64,000 nucleotides of DNA from Taklimakanibacter sp050246735 (GTDB taxonomy: Bacteria > Pseudomonadota > Alphaproteobacteria > Rhizobiales > Aestuariivirgaceae). Both the position numbers and the translations under genes were made by a program. The notes beneath the pieces are model-generated. The model made no database searches. It was not told the origin of the DNA and saw only the letters and a program-made list of their open reading frames with translations. Below, piece by piece: positions 43,173 through 52,235 of the stretch. The stretch spans positions 1 through 64,000 of the forward strand of contig JBFWVM010000011.1 of assembly GCA_050246735.1 (NCBI GenBank), in the 5' to 3' direction. Numbering within the stretch: the first letter of the stretch is position 1; each line of letters opens with the position of its first letter.

Positions 43173-45587
43173 TCACGCACGCATCCTGGCGCCGGACGGA
43201 TCATGGGGCGAGGCGTCGATGACGCGCGCCCCGCGCTCGATCCCGACGATATGGGTCGAGAGCGCCGTCCCGGACTCCGCCGCCTCGGGCTCGACCAGCG
43301 CCATGGCCAGGCTCTTGCCGACCGTATGGCCATAGCCGCCCGACGTGACGAAGCCGACGCGGCGTCCGTTCCGCCACACCGGCTCGTAGCCGCCCGCATC
43401 GGCGTCCGCGGCGTCGATCTCGAGCGTGACCAGCCGGCGGCGGGCAGTCCCGTTTTCCCTTTCCTTCAGCGCCGCGGCGCGGCCGGTGAAATCGCCCTTG
43501 TCCCAGGCGATCCAGCGGTCCATGCCGGTCTCCGCCGGCATATAGCCTTGCGTGAATTCGCGCGACCAGATGCCGAAGCTCTTCTCGAGCCGCAGGGAAT
43601 TGACGGCCGTGAAGCCATATTCCGCGACGCCGAGATCCTCGCCCGCCGCGAGCAGCGTGCTTCTCAGCGTCGCATGCTCGTTGGCGCGGCAGTTGATCTC
43701 GAAGCCGAGCTCGCCCACGACCGAGAGGCGGCCGACTTTGGCGCGGACCAGCCCGACGTCGAGCGGACGGCAGGCGAGGAAGCCGAAGGCCTTGCTGGAA
43801 ACGTCCTGGTGGGTGACGCGGGCGAGGAGCTCGCGCGACCGGGGCCCGGCGAGCGAGAAGCCGACCACGTCGTCGGAGATGTCGCGCACGCTCACATCAT
43901 CGGGGAGGCGCCGCTCGAACCAGCGCATATGCCACTGCCTGAGATAATAGGACCCCATGATCCAGAAGCTGCCGTCGCCCCAGTTGAACAGCGTGAGGTC
44001 GCCCTTGAGCCTGCCGTTCTCGCCCAGCATCGGCGCGAGCCTGGCGCGGCCGGGCTTCGGCAGCGCCGCGGCGACGAGCCGGTCGAGCCAGCGCGCGGCA
44101 CCCGGCCCCGAGACCTCGTAGCGAGAGAAGGCGCTGATATCGAGGAGGCCGACGCCGTCGCGCACCTTGCGGCATTCCTCGCCGACGAGGTCGAAGGCGG
44201 CGGATCGCCTGAGCGTCGGCGGCTCCTCGAACCCCTGGGGCGCGAAATAGAGCGGCACCTCCATGCCCCAGGAACTGCCCCAGCGCGCGCCGGCCCGGCT
44301 CATGGCGTCGTGGGCCCCCGCCGTCCTGAGCGGCCGGCCCGCCGGCAATTGCTCGTTGGGATAGCTCATCACGAAGCGGCGCGAATAGAACTGGCCGGTC
44401 GTCTGGCGGATATATTCGCGGTTCGATGCGAAATCGCCGTAGCGCGCGATGTCCATGCCGAAGACGTCGGCCTCGGGCTCGCCATGGATCATCCATTCGG
44501 CCAGCGACCTGCCGACGCCTCCGCCTTGCAGGAAGCCCGCCATGACGCCGCAGGCGACCCAGTAGTTGGGCACGCCGCGCACCGGGCCGACGAGCGGATT
44601 GCCGTCGGGCGAGAAGGTGAAGGCGCCGTTCACCCAGCGCTTGATGCCGGCCGTGTCCAGGCACGGATAGCGGCCGAAGCCGAGCGCCAGCTCGTCGGCG
44701 ATGCGCTCCTTGTCCTCCTGGATGAGCTCGAAACCGTAATCCCACGGCGCCCCGTCCATGTTCCAGTGCTTGTGGTTGACCTCGTAGATGCCGAGCAGCA
44801 TGCCTTTCTGCTCCTGGCGCATATAGGTGAAGCCTTCGAGATCGACGACCAGCGGCAGCTCCCTGTCGAGCGCCGCGATCTCCGGGATGGCCTCGGTGAC
44901 GAGATAGTGATGCTCCATCGGCGACACCGGGAGCTCGATGCCGGCCATGCGCCCGACCTGCTTGGCCCACAGGCCGGCGGCGTTGACGACATGCTCGGCG
45001 ACGATCGTGCCCTTCTCCGTCACCACGTCCCAGTGCCCGTCGGCGCGACGTCGGAGCTCCAGCACCCGGTTGTGCTCGATCACTTCGGCGCCGCGCTTCC
45101 TGGCCGCCTTGGCATAGGCATGCACGGTGCCGGCCGGGTCGATATAGCCTTCGCGCTCCGCATAGAGGCCGCCCAGCACGCCGTCCGTATTGAGGATGGG
45201 GCAGCGCCTGCGGATCTCGTCCACGCCCACCAGATGGACGTCCTCGATCCCCATGGTCTGGAAGATGCGATAGGACGCCTTGAGCCATTCCCAGCGTTCG
45301 GCGGCCGCGGCGATCGAGACGCCGCCCGTCATGTGCATGCCGATGCTCTGGCCCGATTCCTTCTCGACCTCCGAGAGCAGGTCTATCGTATAGGCCTGCA
45401 GCGCCGCGATATTGGGATCGGCATTGAGGGCGTGGAATCCGCCGGCGGCATGCCAGCTCGAGCCCGCCGTCAGGATCTCGCGTTCGATCAGCAGCACGTC
45501 GCTCCAGCCGAACTTCGCCAGGTGGTAGAGAACCGATGCGCCGACCACGCCGCCGCCGATCACCACCGCCCGATAATGCGATTTCAT
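43173..45587 (-). CDS. FAD-dependent dimethylglycine/sarcosine dehydrogenase-like protein
   Basis: 804 residues, the first gene of the sox operon. The N-terminal half is a D-amino-acid-oxidase-type FAD domain (AVVIGGGVVGASVLYHLAKFGW, then GSSWHAAGGFHAL near the covalent-FAD histidine). The C-terminal half is GcvT-like (folate-binding). This architecture matches dimethylglycine dehydrogenase and sarcosine dehydrogenase. It would demethylate an N-methylated amino acid, feeding sarcosine and one-carbon units to SoxBDAG. It is preceded by GGGAGAA and a divergent promoter region with two TetR-like boxes. Related proteins act on other N-methyl amines, so the exact substrate is open. Confidence 0.9.
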   Translation of the reverse strand: MKSHYRAVVIGGGVVGASVLYHLAKFGWSDVLLIEREILTAGSSWHAAGGFHALNADPNIAALQAYTIDLLSEVEKESGQSIGMHMTGGVSIAAAAERWEWLKASYRIFQTMGIEDVHLVGVDEIRRRCPILNTDGVLGGLYAEREGYIDPAGTVHAYAKAARKRGAEVIEHNRVLELRRRADGHWDVVTEKGTIVAEHVVNAAGLWAKQVGRMAGIELPVSPMEHHYLVTEAIPEIAALDRELPLVVDLEGFTYMRQEQKGMLLGIYEVNHKHWNMDGAPWDYGFELIQEDKERIADELALGFGRYPCLDTAGIKRWVNGAFTFSPDGNPLVGPVRGVPNYWVACGVMAGFLQGGGVGRSLAEWMIHGEPEADVFGMDIARYGDFASNREYIRQTTGQFYSRRFVMSYPNEQLPAGRPLRTAGAHDAMSRAGARWGSSWGMEVPLYFAPQGFEEPPTLRRSAAFDLVGEECRKVRDGVGLLDISAFSRYEVSGPGAARWLDRLVAAALPKPGRARLAPMLGENGRLKGDLTLFNWGDGSFWIMGSYYLRQWHMRWFERRLPDDVSVRDISDDVVGFSLAGPRSRELLARVTHQDVSSKAFGFLACRPLDVGLVRAKVGRLSVVGELGFEINCRANEHATLRSTLLAAGEDLGVAEYGFTAVNSLRLEKSFGIWSREFTQGYMPAETGMDRWIAWDKGDFTGRAAALKERENGTARRRLVTLEIDAADADAGGYEPVWRNGRRVGFVTSGGYGHTVGKSLAMALVEPEAAESGTALSTHIVGIERGARVIDASPHDPSGARMRA

Positions 45588-45624
45588 ACCCTGTTCTCCC
45601 TGTTCGGCGACAGGCTAAGTGTAA

Positions 45625-45640
45625 TGGACACATATGTCCA
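45625..45640. promoter_or_regulatory. Candidate TetR operator 1
   Basis: TGGACA and TGTCCA are perfect complements around a 4-base spacer; flanks AT on the left and GT on the right match operator 2. It lies nearer the sox operon start (45587). Confidence 0.65.
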
Positions 45641-45690
45641 GTGCTATACTGAGCACCTGCAACAGGCGTCGCGGCGCCGGAAACGCTTAA

Positions 45691-45706
45691 TGTACATGCT
45701 TGTCTA
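45691..45706. promoter_or_regulatory. Candidate TetR operator 2
   Basis: TGTACA and TGTCTA with a 4-base spacer, the same design as the box at 45625. It lies nearer the transporter operon. One arm has a mismatch, so affinity may be lower. Confidence 0.6.
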
Positions 45707-45772
45707 GTACTGGGCGATGAGCTAGCCTTGAGGACTCCGGTCGGCAGGACCGCAAAACCAGGGAGTGAGATG

Positions 45773-47452
45773 ATGAGTGACGTCGCCGATGAATTCACCA
45801 GAGCTTCGGTCAACCGCCGGGAGCTCTTGCGCTCCGGCAGCCTGCTCGGCGTGGCGCTGCCCTTCGCCGGCGGTCTCGGCGCCGCGGCCCTGTCGAATCT
45901 CGCCGCGACGCCGGCCATGGCCGCGGCCGGCCAGCTGGTGATCGGCGTCACCCAGGAGGCGGTGAACTTCAACCCGCTGCTCTATGTGAACACCGGCGTC
46001 GAGACCTCGGTCGAGTACATCGTGTTCGACGCGCTGTGGAAGTTCGATCCGGCCGGCAAGCTCATCGCCAATCTCGCCGCCGAGATCCCGACCGAGGAGA
46101 ACGGCGGCGTGTCCGCCGACGGGCTCACCTGGACGATCAAGCTCCGTCCCGGCGTCAAATGGCACGACGGCAAACCCTTCACCTCCGCCGACGTGATCTT
46201 CACCCTCGACGTCATCCGCGATCCCAAGGTTGTGGTCAGGAGCCGCAACGGTCACGAGCATGTCGAAAGCTACGAGGCGGTCGACGATCACACCGTGCGC
46301 ATCAAGCTCAAGAACAGTTTCGCGCCCTATGTTGTGTCCTGGCAGAAGACCAGCATCATCCCGAAGCACATATTGAGCGGCGTCGACATCAACACGGCGC
46401 CGTTCAACACCTCGCCCATCGGCACCGGGCCCTTCAAGTTCAAGAACCGCGTGGCCGGCAGCCACATCGAGTTCGAGCCCAATCCCGACTATCACGGCGG
46501 CGCGCCGAAGCTCACCTCGCTGATCCAGAAATATGTGCCAGACCAGCAGACGCTCTATGCCCAGTTCCAGACCGGCGAGGTCGACATCTACGAGCTTCAG
46601 GGCATCCCGCCCCTGCTCTACGCCAAGGCCAAGACCCTGCCGAACTGCAAGGTCGAGCCGAGCGCCTCGCCCTTCGTCGAGTTCATCTATTTCAACTGCG
46701 GCAAGCCGCAGTTCCAGGACAAGCGGGTGCGCAAGGCGATCTACATGGCGGTCGACAAGAAGGGCTGGATCGATGCCGTCTATTACGGCGTGCCGATCCC
46801 GACCTTGAGCTATCTGCCGCCCAGCCACTGGGCCTACAACGACAAGCTCGTCGATCCGGGCTTCGATCCCGAGAAGGCCGCCGCCCTCCTCGACGAGGCG
46901 GGCTGGAAGGTCGGCTCCGACGGCGTGCGCGCCAAGGACGGCGTCCGTCTCGCCTTCACCATGTCGACGACGGCCGGCAACAAGGCGCGCGAGCAGGCCG
47001 AGCAGCTCGTCCAGCAGAATCTCAAGAAGGTCAATGTCGAGATGACCATCAAGAACATGCCGGCGTCGGTCGTCTGGGGCGACTATACGGTGAAGAGCGA
47101 GTTCGACACGCTCATGGTCGGCTGGGATACGCTCCTCTATCCCGACCCCGATTACGGCGACCGCATCCTCGGCAACTCGATACCGGCCAAGGGCGGCAGC
47201 GGTTCGAACTACGTCCAGTACCAGAATCCCGAGATCGACGAGCTGTGCGCCAAGGGCGTCGCGACGGTCAAGCAGGAGGACCGCAAGGCCATCTATGACC
47301 GCATCCAGGAGATTCTCCTGGACGACATGCCCTTCGCGCCGATCTTCGCCTATCAGACGATCATCGGCGTGAAGGACCGCGTCGGCGGCTTCGTGCTCAA
47401 CCCCTACACGCCGATCAATACCTGGAACCCGGCGGACTGGACGGCGAGTTGA
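45773..47452 (+). CDS. Dipeptide/oligopeptide-type ABC transporter substrate-binding protein
   Basis: 559 residues of the SBP_bac_5 family. The N-terminus has a twin-arginine-like signal (VNRRELLRSGSLLGVALPF, cut near AMA-AAG), suggesting Tat export. The binding domain follows (LVIGVTQEAVNFNPLLYVNTG) and contains the family signature DGLTWTIKLRPGVKWHDGKPFTSADVIF. The start at 45773 (or the ATG three bases earlier) follows GGGAG. It is the first gene of a Dpp-type operon divergent from the sox operon. Given the shared regulatory region, the ligand may be an N-methylated amino acid, a betaine-like compound or a small peptide rather than a general peptide. Confidence 0.92.
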   Translation: MSDVADEFTRASVNRRELLRSGSLLGVALPFAGGLGAAALSNLAATPAMAAAGQLVIGVTQEAVNFNPLLYVNTGVETSVEYIVFDALWKFDPAGKLIANLAAEIPTEENGGVSADGLTWTIKLRPGVKWHDGKPFTSADVIFTLDVIRDPKVVVRSRNGHEHVESYEAVDDHTVRIKLKNSFAPYVVSWQKTSIIPKHILSGVDINTAPFNTSPIGTGPFKFKNRVAGSHIEFEPNPDYHGGAPKLTSLIQKYVPDQQTLYAQFQTGEVDIYELQGIPPLLYAKAKTLPNCKVEPSASPFVEFIYFNCGKPQFQDKRVRKAIYMAVDKKGWIDAVYYGVPIPTLSYLPPSHWAYNDKLVDPGFDPEKAAALLDEAGWKVGSDGVRAKDGVRLAFTMSTTAGNKAREQAEQLVQQNLKKVNVEMTIKNMPASVVWGDYTVKSEFDTLMVGWDTLLYPDPDYGDRILGNSIPAKGGSGSNYVQYQNPEIDELCAKGVATVKQEDRKAIYDRIQEILLDDMPFAPIFAYQTIIGVKDRVGGFVLNPYTPINTWNPADWTAS

Positions 47453-47483
47453 CCTCCGCCGGGCGAGGCCCGACAATCACTGG

Positions 47484-48440
47484 ATGACTCGCTTCCTGGT
47501 CAACCGGCTCCTGCAGTCGGCGGTCCTCCTGCTCGGCGTCTCGGTCGTCGGCTTCGCGCTGATGCACCTGGCGCCGGGCGGGCCGCTCGCGGTCTATACC
47601 CTCAATCCGACGGTCACCGCCCAGGACATCGAGCGGATCAAGGTGCTGTTCGGCCTCGACCAGCCGGTCTATGTCCAGTATCTCAAATGGGCGGGCGGGC
47701 TCGTCACCGGCAACTGGGGCTACAGCTTCTTCGGCGGCCAGCAGGTGCGCGAGATCGTCCTCGACCGCCTGCCGGCGACCTTCCTCCTCATGGGCACGAG
47801 CCTCGCCCTGGCGCTGGTGATCGGCGTCGCCATCGGCACGCTGGCGGCGGTGCGCCGCAACTCGGTGTTCGATTATGCCACCGCCATCGGCGCCATGGTC
47901 GCGCTGTCGCTGCCGACCTTCTGGTTCGGCCTGCTCGCCATTTTCTTCTTCGCCCAGACGCTCGGCTGGTTTCCGGCGGGCGGCATGGCGTCGACCGGCG
48001 GCGGCGGGCTCATCGACCGGCTGCACCATCTCGTGCTGCCGGTCGTCGTCCTGGCGCTGGTACTCGTCGCCCAATGGAGCCGCTACACGCGCTCCTCTAT
48101 GCTCGACATCCTCGACCAGGATTTCGTGCGCACGGCGCGCGCCAAGGGGCTCGCCTCCTCGCGCGTCCTGGTCAATCACGGGCTGCGCGCGGCGCTGGTG
48201 CCGCTCGTGGCGCTGGCCGGACTGCAGTTGCCGCTGCTGGTGGGCGGCGCTCTGGTCACCGAAACGGTGTTCAGCTGGCCCGGGATGGGTCTCCTCTTCA
48301 TCTCGGCGCTGGGCACCCGCGACTATCCGGTGCTCATGGCCATATTGATGGTCGGCGCCGTCGTCGTGGTGCTGGGCAACCTCCTCGCCGACATCGTCGT
48401 CGCCTTCGTCGATCCCAGGGTGAAGCTCCATGATGAGTGA
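47484..48440 (+). CDS. dppB: Dpp-type ABC transporter permease (DppB-like)
   Basis: 318 residues with six hydrophobic segments. The DppB/OppB N-terminus (RFLVNRLLQSAVLLLGVSVVGFALMHLAPGGP) and the EAA-like loop (EFVRTARAKGL here DFVRTARAKGLASSRVLVNHGLRAALVPL) are present. It forms the permease with DppC. Its end overlaps the dppC start by 11 bases. Confidence 0.93.
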   Translation: MTRFLVNRLLQSAVLLLGVSVVGFALMHLAPGGPLAVYTLNPTVTAQDIERIKVLFGLDQPVYVQYLKWAGGLVTGNWGYSFFGGQQVREIVLDRLPATFLLMGTSLALALVIGVAIGTLAAVRRNSVFDYATAIGAMVALSLPTFWFGLLAIFFFAQTLGWFPAGGMASTGGGGLIDRLHHLVLPVVVLALVLVAQWSRYTRSSMLDILDQDFVRTARAKGLASSRVLVNHGLRAALVPLVALAGLQLPLLVGGALVTETVFSWPGMGLLFISALGTRDYPVLMAILMVGAVVVVLGNLLADIVVAFVDPRVKLHDE

Positions 48441-49314
48441 CGTCGCCCTCGATGCCCGGGCGCCGGCGCCGCCGCGCCGGGTCGGCGCTTTCCGCCGCCT
48501 GCTGCGCCACCGCTTGGCCCTCCTCGCCCTGATCGTGCTGGCGGTGCTGGTGATCGGATCGGCAGGGGCACCCTGGCTCGCGCCGCATGACCCCGAAGAG
48601 CTCGACATCTCCAACCGCTACGCCCCGCCCTTGACCGAGGGCCACTTCCTCGGCAGCGACGATCTCGGCCGCGACGTCCTGACCCGCCTCATGTATGCCG
48701 GCCAGATCTCGCTCTCGGTCGGCATCGCGGCGATGCTGGTCACGGTGATCGTCGGCTTTTCCGTCGGCGCCTTCGCCGCCTATTACGGCGGCTGGACCGG
48801 GATGCTGCTGATGCGGCTCACCGACATCATGCTGTGCTTCCCGAGCGTGTTCCTGCTGCTGTTCGTGGCCGCCTTCGTCACGCCGAGCCTCGCCTCCATG
48901 GCCCTCATGATCGGCCTCACCTGCTGGATGGAGATCGCGCGCATCGTCTATTCGCAGATCCTGGTGCTGAAATCGGCCGATTTCATCGCCGCGGCGCGGA
49001 TGATAGGCACGCCGTCCTGGCGCATCGTGCTGCGCCAGATCCTGCCCAACACGCTGGCCCCGGTGCTGGTCGCGGCCACGCTCAACACCGCCAACGCCAT
49101 CCTGCTCGAAAGCTATATCAGCTTCCTCGGCTACGGCATCCAGCCGCCCGCGGCGAGCTGGGGCAACATGCTGACCAACGCCCAGAGCGACTTCCAGGTC
49201 GATCCCTGGCTGGCCGTGTTCCCGGGTCTTGCCATCACGCTGGCCGTGACCAGCTTCAACTTCCTCGGCGACGGCCTGCGCGACGCCCTCGATCCCCGGA
49301 TCCGCGACCGATGA
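48430..49314 (+). CDS. dppC: Dpp-type ABC transporter permease (DppC-like)
   Basis: 294 residues; the first of two adjacent ATGs is used. The family features are visible: an N-terminal hydrophobic helix after an arginine-rich tail, LGSDDLGRDVLTRLMYAGQISLSVGI, and the coupling loop SADFIAAARMIGTPSWRIVLRQILPNTLAPVL. It completes the membrane part of the importer. The stop overlaps the dppD start (ATGA). Confidence 0.93.
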   Translation: MMSDVALDARAPAPPRRVGAFRRLLRHRLALLALIVLAVLVIGSAGAPWLAPHDPEELDISNRYAPPLTEGHFLGSDDLGRDVLTRLMYAGQISLSVGIAAMLVTVIVGFSVGAFAAYYGGWTGMLLMRLTDIMLCFPSVFLLLFVAAFVTPSLASMALMIGLTCWMEIARIVYSQILVLKSADFIAAARMIGTPSWRIVLRQILPNTLAPVLVAATLNTANAILLESYISFLGYGIQPPAASWGNMLTNAQSDFQVDPWLAVFPGLAITLAVTSFNFLGDGLRDALDPRIRDR

Positions 49315-50267
49315 CGGGACCGCCGTCCGCCTCCCTGCTCGAGGTCGAAGACCTGACCGTCGCTTTCGGAAGCACGCGGGCGGTCGACGGCGTCTCCTTC
49401 GCGGTGGCGCCGGGCGAGACTCTGGGCCTCGTGGGCGAATCGGGCTGCGGCAAGTCGACGACGGCGCTCGCCCTGATGCGGCTCCTGCGCGACGCCGATC
49501 TCGGCGGAGCGGCCCGGCTCGACGGCGACGACCTCCTGCGCCTCGACGAAGCGGCGATGCGCGGGCGGCGCGGCGCCGCAGTCGCCATGATCTTCCAGGA
49601 TCCGGTGACGGCGCTCCATCCCATGATCCGGGTCGGCGACCAGATCGTCGAGGCGCTGACGACCCATCTCGACCTGTCGCGCCAGGAGGCGCGCCGGCGC
49701 GCCGTCGATCTCCTGCGCAAGGTCGGCATCGCGGCGCCCGAGGAGCGCTTCTCCGTCTATCCGCACGAGATGTCGGGCGGCATGTGCCAGCGCGTGGTGA
49801 TCGCCATGGCGATGGCCTGCTCGCCCCGGCTCCTTCTCGCCGACGAGCCGACGACCGCTCTCGACGTCACCGTCCAGGCGCAGATCCTCGACCTGCTGCG
49901 CGGCCTGGCGCGCGAGGCCGGCATGGGCGTCGTCCTCATCACCCATGATCTGGGCGTCGTGGCCGGCATGACCGACCGGGTCGCCGTGATGTATGCGGGA
50001 AGGATCGTCGAGATGGCGCCGACCGACGCGCTCTATGCGCGTCCGGTTCATCCCTACACATTGGGCCTTCTGCGCTCCATTCCGCAGCTCGACAGCGGCT
50101 GGGACGAGCCCGTCCCGACCATCCCCGGCAGCGTGCAGGGAGCCGAGCTGCAGACCGGATGCCGCTTCGCGCCGCGCTGCGCCAGGGCCAGCGATGCATG
50201 CCGTGTTCCGCCGGCGCTGAGAGATATCGGCGGCGGCCATCTCGTCGCCTGCTGGAACGCGCCATGA
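49311..50267 (+). CDS. dppD: Dpp-type ABC transporter ATPase (DppD-like)
   Basis: 318 residues. Walker A is GESGCGKST, signature MSGGMCQRVVIAMAM, Walker B LLLADEPTTALD, and the C-terminal Opp/Dpp extension with clustered cysteines (C-x-FAPRC-x-ACRVPP region) is present. That extension often binds an iron-sulfur cluster in this family. The ATG at 49311 overlaps the dppC stop; its stop overlaps dppF. The upstream extra frame is not used. Confidence 0.93.
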   Translation: MTGPPSASLLEVEDLTVAFGSTRAVDGVSFAVAPGETLGLVGESGCGKSTTALALMRLLRDADLGGAARLDGDDLLRLDEAAMRGRRGAAVAMIFQDPVTALHPMIRVGDQIVEALTTHLDLSRQEARRRAVDLLRKVGIAAPEERFSVYPHEMSGGMCQRVVIAMAMACSPRLLLADEPTTALDVTVQAQILDLLRGLAREAGMGVVLITHDLGVVAGMTDRVAVMYAGRIVEMAPTDALYARPVHPYTLGLLRSIPQLDSGWDEPVPTIPGSVQGAELQTGCRFAPRCARASDACRVPPALRDIGGGHLVACWNAP

Positions 50268-51220
50268 CCGGTCCCATGGTCGAGGCGAGGGCGCTCGCGC
50301 GCCATTACCGCATCGGCCGCCACCGCATCCTGCACGCGCTCGACGGCGTCGACCTCACCGTCGACCGCGGCGCGACCCTGGGCCTCGTCGGCGAATCGGG
50401 CAGCGGCAAGAGCACGCTCGGGCGCACGCTGGTCGGCTTGCAGAAGCCGACGCTGGGCAAGGTCCTGTTCGAAGGCAGGGACACTGCGGCGCCGGATCCC
50501 GCCTTCCTTGCGCGGCTGAGAAGCGAGCGCCAGATCATCTTCCAGGATCCTTCCGGCGCGCTCAATCCGCGCATGACGGTCGGCGCCACGGTGGTGGAGC
50601 ATCTGAGCGTCCAGGGCTGGTCGCGCGCCGAGGCGCAGCGCCGGGCGGCGCAGTCGATCGAGCAGGCGGGGCTGTCGACGTCGTTCCTGTCGCGCTATCC
50701 GCATGAGATCTCGGGCGGCCAGCGCCAGCGCGCGGTGATCGCGCGCGCCATCAGCACCGATCCGCCCTTCATCGTGGCGGACGAGCCGGTCTCGGCGCTC
50801 GACGTGTCGACGCGCGCCCAGATCATGAACCTCCTGCGCAAGCTCCAGATGGAGCGCGGCCTGACCATGCTGTTCATCAGCCACGACCTGAGCGTGGTGG
50901 CGCATATGTGCCGCGACGTGGCGGTCATGCATCTCGGCCGCATCGTCGAGCGCGCCCCGCGCGCCACCTTGTTCAGGTCGCCGCGCCATCCCTATACCGC
51001 GGCCCTGCTGTCGGCGATCCCGATCCCCGATCCGGAGCGCGAGCGCAAGCGCGCGCGCATCATCCTCAAGGGCGAGACGCCCAACCCGGCCGACAAGCCG
51101 AGCGGCTGCAGCTTCCGCACGCGCTGCCCAAGGGCGACCGACCTCTGCCGCGAGGTCGACCCGCCGGCGCGCCTGATCGAAGCGGACCACGAGATCGCCT
51201 GCCATCATCCGCTGGACTGA
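50264..51220 (+). CDS. dppF: Dpp-type ABC transporter ATPase (DppF-like)
   Basis: 318 residues. Walker A GESGSGKST, signature ISGGQRQRAVIARAI, Walker B FIVADEPVSALD, and a C-terminal cysteine-rich tail (CSFRTRCPRATDLCREVDPP) typical of OppF/DppF. The start overlaps the dppD stop. It ends eight bases before the convergent LysR gene; no clear terminator is visible in that spacer. Confidence 0.93.
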   Translation: MTGPMVEARALARHYRIGRHRILHALDGVDLTVDRGATLGLVGESGSGKSTLGRTLVGLQKPTLGKVLFEGRDTAAPDPAFLARLRSERQIIFQDPSGALNPRMTVGATVVEHLSVQGWSRAEAQRRAAQSIEQAGLSTSFLSRYPHEISGGQRQRAVIARAISTDPPFIVADEPVSALDVSTRAQIMNLLRKLQMERGLTMLFISHDLSVVAHMCRDVAVMHLGRIVERAPRATLFRSPRHPYTAALLSAIPIPDPERERKRARIILKGETPNPADKPSGCSFRTRCPRATDLCREVDPPARLIEADHEIACHHPLD

Positions 51221-51228
51221 CGCCGTCT

Positions 51229-52140
51229 TCACGTCACCAGCCAGTCTTCGGCCAGGATCTCGCGCAGCGCCTGTATCATGATCTGGGCCAGATGCTCCGC
51301 CGTCGGCTCCGCTTTCTTGTCGGCGCGGTGCAGCACGAGGCCGAGCGACGGCGGTGCCGGGAGTCCATGCGCGGCCGGATCGAGCATGCGCACGCCGCGC
51401 GGCAGGCCGACCGGCGTGCGCAGCGCGATGCCGAGCCCTGCCGCCGTCGCGGCCCACAGGCCGCCGAGGCTCGGACTCACGAAGGCGAGGCGCCAGGAGA
51501 TCCCCTGCCCGTCGAGCGCGTCACAGGCGATGTTGCGCAGCATGCAGGGCGCTTCCAGTGCGGCGAGCGGCAGAGGCTCGCCGCCGCCCGGCGTCCAGAT
51601 CGCCGCGGCGCCCGCCGGGCCGAGCCAGCATAGCGGCACGGCGGCGATGCGCTCGGCATGGGCCGGCGTCTCGCCGCCGTCCCAGGCGAGCGCCAGATCG
51701 AGGCGGCCGGCGGCGATCTTCTCCATGAGGGCCGCGTTGCGCGCCATATGCCCCTCGATCCGGACCTTGGGATGCGAGCGCGCGAAGCGGCCGAGGACGT
51801 CGGGCAGGAGGGTTTCGCCGAAATCCTCCTGCAGGCCGAGCCTGACCCAGCCTTCGAGCTCGACGCCGCGGACGGCACCCACCGCCTCGTCATTGAGCTC
51901 GAGCAGGCGGCGGGCATAGGAGAGAAGAGCTTCTCCGCCATCGGTGAGCGCCACGCCGCGTCCGGCCTTGCGGACCAGCGCGTGTCCGGCCTGCTCCTCG
52001 AGCTTCTTCAGTTGCGCGCTCACCGCCGAGGTGGAGCGGCCGAGGCGCTCCGCGGCGCGCGCGAAGGAGCCGAGCTCCATGCCGGTGACGAAGCTTCTGA
52101 GCGCGTCCATGTCGAGATTGGTGAACCGCACGTCAATCAT
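51229..52140 (-). CDS. LysR-family transcriptional regulator
   Basis: 303 residues with the LysR helix-turn-helix at about residues 10-68 (ALRSFVTGMELGSFARAAERLGRSTSAVSAQLKKLEEQAG) and an effector domain. It diverges from a tautomerase/DUF4865 gene pair across an AT-rich gap of about 95 bp, which carries a candidate operator. The LysR-tautomerase-DUF4865 grouping recurs in proteobacteria, so control of the pair is likely. Confidence 0.93.
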   Translation of the reverse strand: MIDVRFTNLDMDALRSFVTGMELGSFARAAERLGRSTSAVSAQLKKLEEQAGHALVRKAGRGVALTDGGEALLSYARRLLELNDEAVGAVRGVELEGWVRLGLQEDFGETLLPDVLGRFARSHPKVRIEGHMARNAALMEKIAAGRLDLALAWDGGETPAHAERIAAVPLCWLGPAGAAAIWTPGGGEPLPLAALEAPCMLRNIACDALDGQGISWRLAFVSPSLGGLWAATAAGLGIALRTPVGLPRGVRMLDPAAHGLPAPPSLGLVLHRADKKAEPTAEHLAQIMIQALREILAEDWLVT

Positions 52141-52144
52141 CCCA

Positions 52145-52180
52145 AAAATCAGGATTGATAATACAGAATAATTTGATTTT
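52145..52180. promoter_or_regulatory. Candidate LysR operator and AT-rich promoter region
   Basis: Arms AAAATCA (52145-52151) and TGATTTT (52174-52180) are perfect complements separated by 22 AT-rich bases. TCAGGA words flank both. The gap carries the divergent promoters of the LysR and tautomerase genes. Confidence 0.5.
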
Positions 52181-52235
52181 CAGGACGATCATGATGTCCC
52201 ATTCTTTGTCTTGTCAACCCGCAAAGGAGAGCGCC

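Larger units (their letters stand above)
45588..45772. promoter_or_regulatory. Divergent promoter region of the sox operon and peptide transporter
   Basis: This 185-bp gap separates two divergent operons. It contains two copies of one 19-bp palindromic motif, ATG[GT]ACA-N4-TGTC[CT]AGT: TGGACA-CATA-TGTCCA at 45625-45640 and TGTACA-TGCT-TGTCTA at 45691-45706, in the same orientation and spacing. The TetR gene that ends the sox operon is the likely binder. GGGAG at 45761-45765 is the ribosome-binding site of the transporter binding protein. Confidence 0.7.

Noticed and set aside
43167..45707. 846-codon frame opposite the dehydrogenase-like gene
   Set aside because: Shadow of a protein with clear FAD and GcvT domains.
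45588..45772. Glycine riboswitch before the sarcosine/GcvT-type operon
   Set aside because: The region is short and shows protein-operator palindromes, without the paired aptamer layout of glycine riboswitches.
51221..51228. Terminator between dppF and the convergent LysR gene
   Set aside because: The eight-base gap and flanks contain no stem followed by T residues.
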